64,000 nucleotides of DNA, from positions 336,997-400,996 of the forward strand of contig CAOLHI010001306.1 of the NCBI GenBank assembly GCA_948474755.1, written 5' to 3'. The notes below the pieces were generated by a model, which saw only the letters and a list, made by a program, of their open reading frames with translations, was not told where the DNA came from and ran no database searches. Origin of the DNA: Ctenosaura bakeri (lineage: Eukaryota > Chordata > Lepidosauria > Squamata > Iguanidae). Position numbers and translations under genes: made by a program. This document shows, piece by piece, positions 47,163-56,155 of this stretch (its first letter is position 1; every line of letters begins with the position of its first letter).

Positions 47163-47780
47163 TGACCGCACCTCTCGTGCTGTAGCCCCCTTCCCCCTCA
47201 CATGCTCCAAGCTCTGTCACTGGGTTCAGGTGGACCTTTTCAAACTGGATACAAGCACCAAACTTGGGTCCATCCATCTGTAATGTGGCCTTCCTATTTT
47301 TCCAAAGCCTTGTACATTAACAAGCTTATTGTCTTTGCAAATCCAAATTTTGTCTGTGCAAATAGTTAAAATTCTTCTTCCTCTTAATAGATGAATTTGC
47401 CCCTCTGATATATTCTGATAAAGGCATTTTTAAATCCATTTTTCAGCTCTAACTTCATCAGAGTTCACATCCAGTTTGGCCTGGGCCTGTGGGTATTCCT
47501 ATTCTTCATCTCTGCTACTCACCTCTTTAAATCTTTGTTCAGAAGCCTTTCCTTCCTCCTTCTTTCTTGAAGCTGATTCCCTCAAAATCATTTCCATATT
47601 TGTTGAAGAAGTCTTTAGCTTTTTGAATCCTATTAAGTTTGAATCTTGTCTGTCCATGAGGCAGGATAACCCCTTCCATGTTTCCCTACCTCAAAGGGAT
47701 CCCTTGTTGCTTCCACTTATTGGTCAAGAAAGTGTAATCCATCCTCTTTCTCAAAATCGAAACCAGATTATCTTTAAAAA
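47163..47780. other. Unannotated stretch
   Basis: No defined element. A plus frame of 106 codons (47476-47796) shows no domain and overlaps the BovB boundary. Confidence 0.4.
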
Positions 47781-48548
47781 TTATTATCATTTTTAATGTT
47801 CAACAGTAAACCTTCCTTTGCACTTTTTTCCTTGACTTTCTTTAGTAATTATTCCATGTTTTTCCTAGTAGTATGGTATCAGCTGCATATCTTAAATTAT
47901 TGATGTTTCTCCAGTTTTCACACCTCCTTCCTTTGAGTCTAATCCTATTCTATGTATATACTTAGCATACAAGTTAAACAGATAGGATGATAAAATGCAG
48001 TCCTGAGTACATCTTATGCACTAAGACAATAAAAGCTAGTGGCACACCCATTTCTTTAAGAGTTATCTATGGCTTTTCATGATCCACACCAGAGCTCTCC
48101 AAACTTTTCATGTTGGTGACACACTTTTTTAGACATACATCACTTCTCAACACAGTAATTCAGTTTTACTAGCAAACGGGAGGTTAAACTAACTCCTTAT
48201 AAGACATACAGACACATAAATTGTAATAACAAAATGTATGAGGACACAACATATCTCATGAAAACATTTCATATATTTTTTAAAATATATGATTTATAAA
48301 TAATTTCCAAGATTGTAGGCGACACACCTACACACTTCAGGTGACACACTAATGTATCGCGGCACACGATTTGGAAAGCCTCGATCTACACAATCAAAGT
48401 TTTTGCTATAATCTATAAAGCATCTATAATCTTCTGAAATTCTTTGGTGCATTCCAATATCCAATATATACTTGCAATACGATTGCCAGTGCCACTTTCT
48501 TTCCAGAACCCAGCTTCAACATCTGGTATTTCTTCCTCCATATATGGT
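47781..48548 (-). mobile_element. BovB (RTE) LINE fragment, reverse transcriptase, split by an hAT MITE
   Basis: Plus-strand text is the reverse complement of BovB polymerase. GTAGTATGGTATCAGCTGCA near 47872-47891 gives NLRYAADTILL on the minus strand, so the catalytic YADD has become YAAD. Further upstream in the element come the AAGTTAAACAGATAGGATGA, TTTTTGCTATAATCTATAAAGCATCTATAA and CCAGTGCCACTTTCTTTCC blocks. Pieces are 47781-48089 and 48384-48548. Inactive by both substitution and frame breaks. Confidence 0.8.
48090..48383 (+). mobile_element. hAT-type MITE in the BovB fragment
   Basis: 294 bp. Left end CAGAGCTCTCCAAACTTTTC, right end CACACGATTTGGAAAGCCTCG, imperfect inverted termini with TTGGTGACACAC / GGTGACACACTAATG subterminal repeats. 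Flanked by ATCCACAC (48082-48089) and ATCTACAC (48384-48391), an 8-bp duplication with one change. Removing it restores BovB text (TCCACACAATCAAAG). Confidence 0.88.
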
Positions 48549-48558
48549 AAAAAAAATT

Positions 48559-48760
48559 GGTCATTTCTGCACTACACTGTTATAGTGCTATTATTCCACT
48601 TTCAACAGCCCGTGGAATTCTGAGGTTTGCAGTTTAGGGAGAGCAATTTAGAATTCTCAGCCAGAGAGCTCTTTAGCCTCAGTAAACTACAATCCCCAGA
48701 ATTCCACAGGATGTTGAATGTGGAATAATGGCACTATAACAGTGTAGTGCAGAAATGGCC
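48559..48760 (+). mobile_element. MITE family A, complete
   Basis: Ends GGTCATTTCTGCACTACAC and GTAGTGCAGAAATGGCC, full inner arms. Flanks ATT and TTT. Lies immediately after the BovB fragment end. Confidence 0.88.
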
Positions 48761-49311
48761 TTTGTTGTATAACTTTGACTAAAAAACCCTAAAACTCTGC
48801 ATACAGTCTTAGAAGGGCTTTGTTTCTTTGTTATTTACCTTACAACAACAGACATCTCTCTCCCCCTTAACCAGTTGGCTGAAAGTGTGTATTTATACAG
48901 CATACAAATTTCTGGGCCTATCAAAAACCCAAGGTATAACTGTTCTCTTCACTAGACCAACAGCAACTTCAGCTGCCTCCTCCATTAACATCTGTTGTGT
49001 TTTGGTAAATGTTTTCTATTTCAATTCTTGATCATTGCCCCTCCCTATTTTTTTTTTTCCTGAGCTTTGTTAAATTCCAGTTTGGATGGCTTATTCTCAC
49101 CTGACAGAGAATGGTACACTGAAAATGATATAGCAAAGATTAGTTCTGTTCTTCTCTGCAAAAGACACCCACTCTCACAGTGGCAAGTTTTATCCATCTA
49201 ATTGAGTTTGTAGCTCAGCTTTTCTCACCTTTTTAGAAGTCCATGCCCAGGTGGCAGAAGAAGTTAACCCATTCATGGATTGTCTCCTCCACAGACAAGA
49301 ATGGACCCTCA
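48761..49311. other. Unannotated stretch
   Basis: Nothing recognised. A poly(T) run is near 49050. Confidence 0.4.
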
Positions 49312-49540
49312 TGGGAGCCCTGGTGGCACAGTGGTTAAATGCCAGTACTGTAAGCCACAAGGTTGTGAGTTCGATCCTGCTGGGCCCCAGGTTGACTCAG
49401 CCTTCCATCCTTCTGCAGGTCGGTAAAATGAGTACCCAGCTTGTTGGGGGCATGTATAGAAATACATGCTATTTGTAAGTTGTTCGCCACCTCGATCCAT
49501 ATGGAGAGGCAGGATACAAATAAATAATAATGATAAAAAA
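49312..49540 (+). mobile_element. tRNA-derived SINE with L2-like tail
   Basis: RNA polymerase III promoter boxes are visible: box A GTGGCACAGTGGTTAAATG (49323-49341) and box B GGTTGTGAGTTCGATCCTG (49361-49379). Then a GTCGGTAAAATGAGTACCC body and the tail GCCACCTCGATCCATATGG, AGAGGCAGGATACAAATAAAT. The tail equals the L2 3' end at 3500-3532, so L2 is the probable mobilising partner. Well preserved. Confidence 0.9.
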
Positions 49541-51951
49541 ATCTCAGTGTACCAGTTTTTAAGAAGTCTTCAAATGGAAGTCTCATTTAGCACATGTCAC
49601 AGTCAAGAAATAAGAAAACTTAGTCTGGCTTGCTTTTCATTGAGATAAGCCCATGCTAGCAGGAAATAGCACAAATAGAACCAAAATGTCATCACTTTTG
49701 ATTCTCTCTCTCTCTTCTCATTATATATATATATATACACACATGAATTCTGATGAATAAATTCTCATATATATATATATATATATATATTCTCATATAT
49801 ATATATATATATATAAAATTAAACATGGAAAAAATTAAAGTTTCTTTTTCAAGAAATGACTTACAAAAGCTTATATATTTTAGTGGTAGCAGAGAATATT
49901 TAAACAATGTATTTATCAAAGCACCTTTGAATATCATCTGGAAATTGGCTTCAAACAGAAGAAGTGCTTTTAACCAGTAAGGGAAACATGTTGCTTGTCT
50001 TACCTGTGAATTCACTACAAAGTCCAAGAGAACACTTTTTATACCTCCTAACAGAGTACATCTGATTAAGGATGTCCTTGAGAGAAACGACACTACAAGT
50101 GATAGGTTTTTTTTAACTTCAAAAAAGCTTCCAGGAACTTAGCCAAACTAAGGAGTACTCCCACAGGCTACAGGAAAAACAAGGGAAAGTGAGAAGACAG
50201 AATTTCCTTCAATACTTTTTTTTAAAGAAAAATTTTGGTTTTCCTCCAGGAAAGTCATAAAATTAAATAATCACCTCTCTCTTTCTCCCTCCCCATGCGT
50301 TTCTAGTCCCATTACCCTTCCTTCCTTCCTTCCTTCCTTCCTTCCTTCCTTCCTTCCTTCCTTCCTTCCTTCCTTCCTTCCTGTTGCACTTGCTGAAATG
50401 AATGGAAGGTGGTAGGAGCTGTTCCCAACCTATTATTCCTTCATTTGTGAACATTAATTTTCTGCAGAAGTTGTCTTTGTAGGGACAGTTTCTTAAGAAG
50501 GTCATCAATGCTTGATGACACTTATAAAAACGTGAAAGAACTCATAGGTTGGTCTTATCCAACTTACTCCCCCTGCCCCACAACATTCAACCAGGTATTT
50601 TCAGTAAGCCCATTAGCAGCATCAAAGAACAAGTCCTGTTTTGATCCTGTTCTCTAGAATTATGATGTTTGTATGGAAGACATATGAATGGAACTTGTAT
50701 GGGAGAAACTCTGTGTCGCATAGTACTTAAAATGAGAAACCATCAATCAATTTTGAAGGATCAGTCATTCCTAGCTGTGCTAAAACACCAGATTGTAAAA
50801 GCAGGAATAATTTCATATTTATCCTATCTGCTTAGTTGCGGGACACAGCCAATCTGTTATTTTAACAGTTTATGGGAACAATGCACTACAAAAAATAGGC
50901 CCCATACAATTCCAGTCCAATAGTCACTTGAAGTGATAATTGCCCTGATTTTCTACAATTGTGCAAATAGAAATCAATATATATCAGCCCAAGATGCTCA
51001 ATGCCTATCATTTCCAGTAACTGCAAAAATGTAAAATTGATCAAAATTGAAGCCTCCTTCAAAGAAAATCCAAATTTGTGTGCATGTTGAACAAAGGTTC
51101 TGTAAAATATGACATATTGATTGATTAACAGCAGTTGTCAGAGTATGAACCGTAGAGAAAGAAGCAGAAATGCACTGCAGTGGTCTTATTTTTTTTCTTC
51201 CTTTCTTATCCCTGTAGGTTTCATAAAAAAATATTCTTCATAGGATCTAGCAAATGACTTTAAATTATAAAAAAAAAAGATAAAAAGTACTGAGAGAGCG
51301 AGTGAGCTGGAATTTGCTCATTTCCTTAGCTATTGCAAGAGCTTGTTCCATCAACAAGATGGTAGTATGGAATATGTGGATCCAGGAAGTCACTACTATT
51401 CCACTTAGGTCTAGAAAGAGTATCTAGGAGTTGTACTACAGACAACACAGAGATCTTTGGTTTACAGTATTAACTGCTCTGGTGAGTTCATGCAACATAG
51501 CCAAAACTCTTTGATTTAATGTTGTAGAAAATGGAAAATTCAAAAAGACAGTGGCAGCTACGGAGAATTCATTACACTTTTGATATTATTGAGAAAATAT
51601 GAAAGGGCATATTTAAAAATCAGAAAGGAACAGTCTGGGGATAAGATTACCTCTGGAATTTGGCCAGCGAATATGGCTGAGATGTCACTAAGTTCATTTG
51701 AGAGAACATATCAATATCCACAAACCTCTTTATAACTCAACCAGGAGGAATCATTTCTTTTTTTTTTAAAGGATTGGGTATATCTGAAAGCAAGACTGAC
51801 AGATACATCAATTCCCAATTGTTACCCCCAAATGTTGGTGACTCAGGAGTTCACCCAAGATGCCAATGCCTCCATGAAACAGTGGGGAATATTAGCTCAA
51901 AGAGGAGGCCTGCAAGAGGGCACTAACCTTATGAGATCTTTTGTTACCTAT
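49541..51951. other. Mostly unannotated; several microsatellites
   Basis: Contains (AT)n at 49721-49735, 49766-49790 and 49795-49815, the second and third arising from a duplicated TTCTCATATATAT unit, and (TTCC)n at 50317-50382. The rest is AT-rich and lacks recognised elements. Frames in 49692-50093 and 50263-50508 come from the repeats. Confidence 0.5.
50317..50382. repeat. (TTCC)n microsatellite
   Basis: About 16 uninterrupted tetranucleotide units, so likely length-variable between individuals. Confidence 0.95.
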
Positions 51952-51957
51952 GTATAC

Positions 51958-52702
51958 TGCTACTAATACAGGGAAAAACCAGCCAGAGATTCAAAAGGTA
52001 AGCTTATTTGTTTTATTGGGGAAATTACAATCACGCAGACAAGATCTAAGCAGTCTCACAATCACACAAGGCTAACTGAGGGAAAAGAAGGCTAACTGAG
52101 GGAAAGAGAGGAAAAATTTGGGTAGCGAGAGTTTAGGGTGAAGTGGGTGATATTTACCAATCCAGAGAGAAGCAAAGAAGCAATGTGGCTTAGACTTGGA
52201 GTCCAAGGGTAGTACAAATTGGGAATCAGAGTGGTAGAGAGACAGTCAGTATGCCAAAAGTACTACAAGTTATCTGGTGAAAAGCCAAGGTTTAAACTCT
52301 CTTTTTCTGTCCTGAGGGGGAAGGTGTAAATAGACTTTCTGATAGAGTAAACAATGGGGTTTCCGTGGACAATGGGGTCCAAAATGAGCCAATGGCCTTA
52401 GAATTAGGTGAGAAAGGGACCAATGGGAATAGTGATAGTTCCTTAATTGCTGAACAGGTGAGGGGACAAAGGAAAGTTTTTGCTGGGCAAAGGGAGAAGG
52501 GCAAAGACAATCAGTCCTTCTGTGGAAGTGGTTTCAGTGCCATTGTTTCAAAGGTCAAGCCATTGAGGGACATCTGTGAGTCCATTGTCTGGGATTTTCT
52601 CTGGCTATGACCTAGCCATGCCCTGAGATATTTCCTGACCTGGTTTTGCAATGCACATGTGCAGCCAGTTTCCTCTTTGCCAGCCAGGTCCCAATCATCA
52701 CA
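51958..52702 (-). mobile_element. Solo LTR of an endogenous retrovirus-like element
   Basis: 745 bp. On the minus strand it begins TGTGATGATTGGGACC and ends GTAGCA (TG...CA). Flanks GTATAC (51952-51957) and GTATAT (52703-52708) form a 6-bp duplication with one change. Inside, on the minus strand: ATTGG-type CCAAT boxes, a GAGTTTAAACC TATA-like box near 52290, a C/T-rich leader, and CCCAATAAAACAAATAAG (poly(A) signal near 52010) followed by a short U5. A 20-bp GGCTAACTGAGGGAAA repeat occurs twice (52070-52107). No internal retroviral genes adjoin, so recombination between LTRs is inferred. Confidence 0.72.
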
Positions 52703-52708
52703 GTATAT

Positions 52709-54271
52709 AATTTATATTTCATGTCAATTAAATATATGTTTTGTCAATTAAACCATATCATGGAGGAGGGGTGTACAGTCTGATAACACAATGTCACTCA
52801 TCATGCTTCCACTCCACTCCTAGTAATGTGGTTAGTGTGACTGTTAAGAAATGCACATCCTGCTGATGTCACATCTTAATGGAGTACATGCCACTACTAT
52901 GGTAGAGAATTATGTGCTGCACCCCAACAGCCAATGACATCTGGTGCATCCAATGTTAGTGGTGTGGTGAATCCACTCTGGGTTTTAGTATGAACTTTAA
53001 AGGAACTATCCAAGGTCATGAACCCTCTCCCCTGAACAGGTTCACCACCTTGGATGGCTCCTTTGAATTTCAGACTAAAACTCAAAGAAGATTTTTCTTC
53101 TTATGTTGGAACCACTAGCTGCCACTGCTAACCACAAGAGAAGAAACTGTGGACAACTCAGTCATTCTGGATAGCAGGCAACTTGGGCTATACTCACTAC
53201 ATCACACAGACTACTAGTGATCAAAAAAAAAAAAAAGGGTTTCTGCTACCAGTAGATGTGTAAGTGACATCTTCTTCTTCTTTTTTTGCAACCATTTTAA
53301 AAAAACTGTTCTTCATTGTTTAATGGATAATGGCAGTTTTGAGTGCAGCTGTTAAAACAATGAATGAATGATGGATAGAGAGGAGAAAAGCAGGCCAGAA
53401 TTCCGATGCCTTATGCCAGTGTATTGATCCTTTACTCTGATACAGGTATGCAAATCTTGGGCTATTTTGTCCTCACATATGAGGATGAACAATTACAGCA
53501 ATGTTATCTCCATTGACAGAGAAAATGGAATATCTGTTCACAGTATTCTCTCTACATTGAGATGTCCCAAAGTGTTCCACAGAAATTATTTTGTGGAGAA
53601 AAACACACTTTTTTTTGCACAGAAAAACCTGTTTTCTGCACAGGAAATTTGTTTTCCGTGTAGAAAAAAGGAAGGGGGGTTTGCATCATGCAGAATAATC
53701 TCCAAACAAGACCATGGGATATTGAATATCAGGAGAGAGTTGCACAAGATTCTTGCTACTCTGTTATTCTTTCTGATGCAGATTGCTGATTTTGGGAAAA
53801 CCATTTCTCCAATTGGGAATTAAGAACTGCAAATATTCTTTCCATCCTTACGCTGGCATAAGGAACTTTTTGGAGCTGTGCTTAGTAAAGGTTGGAGATC
53901 GCAGAGAAAGCTGTCTCCATCAGCAGAGAAAGCTTTCCCAGCCACTCAGGCTATCTGGAGAAAGATGCCTTTTACTGCTTGTCCACTCTCCTGGTCATCA
54001 CAGCACCATGACCATTTTATCTCTATTGCTACTGCCACTTCTTCTGCCATGATCATTTACACCAGTGTGGTTACACTGACCAACCAGACTCCACCCAATG
54101 ATGGGAAACCCTGTCCTACTAATTGTCTAGCATTAAGTCTCCACATGCAGAGTTACACATTAATTGTCCTTGTGTTGAATGGTCATATTGTGTAATTGAA
54201 CAAAGACACCTGTTGGTCTTCCTCCTCTCCCAGCTTTTATATCATTTTAAGCCCCCACCGCCATTTTAGAG
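52709..54271. other. Mostly unannotated
   Basis: Apart from the GCACAGAAAA block (53585-53680), no element is recognised. A poly(A) run at 53223-53236 is not attached to a visible retroposon. Confidence 0.4.
53585..53680. repeat. TTTTCTGCACAGGAAA-type repeat block
   Basis: Successive words TTTTGCACAGAAAAACC, GTTTTCTGCACAGGAAAT and TTGTTTTCCGTGTAGAAAAA repeat a roughly 16-bp palindromic theme. The block at 31770-31930 shows the same theme in the same strand. Class unknown. Confidence 0.5.
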
Positions 54272-54272
54272 T

Positions 54273-54323
<51 letters not shown>
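54272..54323. repeat. (TTTC)n microsatellite
   Basis: About 13 tetranucleotide units, directly before a fold-back MITE. Confidence 0.95.
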
Positions 54324-54333
54324 CATATGCATT

Positions 54334-54462
54334 GGCCTGAATCTTACTGTGAATCTGAACTAGAGTAATCCCACTGAGTCACTGGATTTACTTGTTGACT
54401 CTCCATTCAGTGCTGGTTCAATGAAACTACTCTAACTGGGACTAACGAATAGGATTCAGGTC
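54334..54462. mobile_element. Fold-back MITE with GGCCTGAATC termini
   Basis: 129 bp. Ends GGCCTGAATCTTACTGTG and GAATAGGATTCAGGTC. Inner arms CTAGAGTAATCCCACTGA and TCAATGAAACTACTCTAACTG pair. ATT on both sides (54331-54333, 54463-54465). The 3-bp duplication and GGCC start place it with the Harbinger-like group, but its sequence differs from families A-C. Confidence 0.75.
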
Positions 54463-54465
54463 ATT

Positions 54466-55334
54466 TTCTTTTTCTGGTAGACCAAGGACTTGATCAGTTA
54501 AACATGGGCCATGTAGATTAACATGGCAGGCAAGACTCTGAAGTTATGAAATGTGGCCATTAAAAACACTGTGACAAGCTGCAACTGCAGTCTCATGAGC
54601 ACCTGAACTTGGCAGTAATCTTTAGTCAATTTGCTGAATCTGTGCACTGATAGAGTCCTTTCTGATGGATTTCAGCTTGCCTAGACTACTGTTTAAGCTG
54701 AATGGTCAGAGCTCTCAAGATAGAAATTTATAGCTTCTTTTAACCATGTTGGCATCCTTCTGGGATTTCCTCATACCTAATCTGTTGTATATGTTTTATC
54801 TAAGCCTCTATTATAGTGGTTTTAAATTACCTGCTTTAATTCTCAGGATTAAAATGGAGCACTGCACTTTGAAAAAGCCCACTAGGACTCTGAATGTGCC
54901 AAAAGCTTGCTGCATTTCTCCATTTAATAATTACTGGATCCATTTCATGAGGCAATCAATAGATTGCTGTGGATTTTCATCAGGGTCCATGAATATTGTT
55001 GGGATGTTGAGATTAATTCCAAGGGGAAAGTGCTTGTGAAATAATCAGTATCATAGAAATGCTATTAGTGGCTGCAGCCTTTATTGATCAGCCAGCTTCA
55101 GACAATCCTTTTCTAATAATCGGTTTACTAAAATAGAATGTATTGCTCTTTCAGCTGTGTATGAGTATCTTAATGGCAAACTGGGAGGATGTTAACTATA
55201 TGCAAAATTGCATAGAGCCTCTATTAAATATGCTTGATGTATCTGTGAATGAAACAATTGGTATGGGAGTATGGGAGTATCATATTAAATATCAACTGTG
55301 GATTCTAAATACAGTAGAAAGTGTGTATCTTTGT
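54466..55334. other. Repeat-poor block, candidate conserved noncoding DNA
   Basis: 54740-55300 has no repeat I recognise and carries TTTAATAATTACTGG, CAATCAATAGATTGC and TGCAAAATTGCATAG words. The frames in it are not supported by domain content. Enhancer-like by texture only. Confidence 0.3.
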
Positions 55335-55556
55335 GCGTCTTCAAGTTGCCTATTGACTTATGGTGACCCTATCAATTTTTCACAGGGTTTTGTTAGTCAA
55401 AGAATACTTAGAGGTGGTTTTGCCAGTTCCTTCTTCTGAAATATAGTCTACAGCACCTGATATTCATTGGCAGTCTCCCATTCAAGTACTAACCAGGGCC
55501 AACCATACTTAGCTTCCAAGATCAGATGGGATCTGGTGCCTTTGAGGTATTTAGTC
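55335..55556 (-). mobile_element. 5S rRNA-derived SINE, complete
   Basis: On the minus strand: CAAAGGCACCAGATCCCATC, TGATCTTGGAAGCTAAGTATGG, CTGGTTAGTACTTGAATGGG (box C), ATATCAGGTGCTGTAGACT, GAAGGAACTGGCAAAACCAC, TTGACTAACAAAACCCTG, GGTCACCATAAGTCAATAG, AACTTGAAGACGCAC. Head, linker and BovB-like tail are all present. Confidence 0.88.
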
Positions 55557-56029
55557 TCTGCAGTAGAAAGTACCTGTCTTTTTAAGCTAGGGTAATCTAT
55601 ATGGTTAGACAAGACATTTTGCTCTCTAAAGCAAAGGATAAGGTGTTCTCCTCTACTTCCAGTTACAAAAGCAAATTGGACGTGCAACTGAATCTTACTA
55701 CTGAACTGACAATGGGACAGCACCCTACATTAACCCTGAGGGTAGCAGCCTAGTTTAAGGGAGAAGGTTATGTGCCATGCCTGTGTGCTGCAACAGAGGA
55801 AAATAACACATGAACACAAGGTAAATGGCGGATGAGAGGCATTCCTGCCCTCTAACATCTGCCACCTGAGGAAGCTGCCTCTCTCAGCTTAACAGTAGGG
55901 CTAGTCTTGAAGCTTGTGATTAAAGTTAATCACAAACACCCACCGACCCACCCACAAATAAACATATGTAAAAATCTTTCTTCCAATCTTTCTCTCCATA
56001 GACAGCTATTCTCTTTCTGAGCCATTCTG
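55557..56029. other. Unannotated stretch
   Basis: Nothing recognised. Confidence 0.4.
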
Positions 56030-56155
56030 GGCCATTTCTGCACTAGACTGTTATAGTGCTATTATTCCACTTTCAACATCCTATGGAGCCCTGGGGTTTG
56101 CAGTTTAGAGAGTTTAGGAATAATAGTGCTATAACAGTATAGTGTGGAAATGGCC
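56030..56155 (+). mobile_element. MITE family A, internally deleted
   Basis: Ends GGCCATTTCTGCACTAGAC and GTATAGTGTGGAAATGGCC are intact, but the right inner arm is missing, so the copy is 126 bp. Flanking triplets do not match clearly. Confidence 0.85.

Noticed and set aside
46926..47283. Several overlapping open frames on both strands
   Set aside because: They arise from a GC-rich island with a 21-bp (seven-codon) tandem repeat, which keeps all frames open. No domain, start context or splice signals.
49692..50093. 133-codon minus-strand frame with an IYIYIY segment
   Set aside because: The repetitive part is the translation of (AT)n tracts. The rest has no family resemblance.
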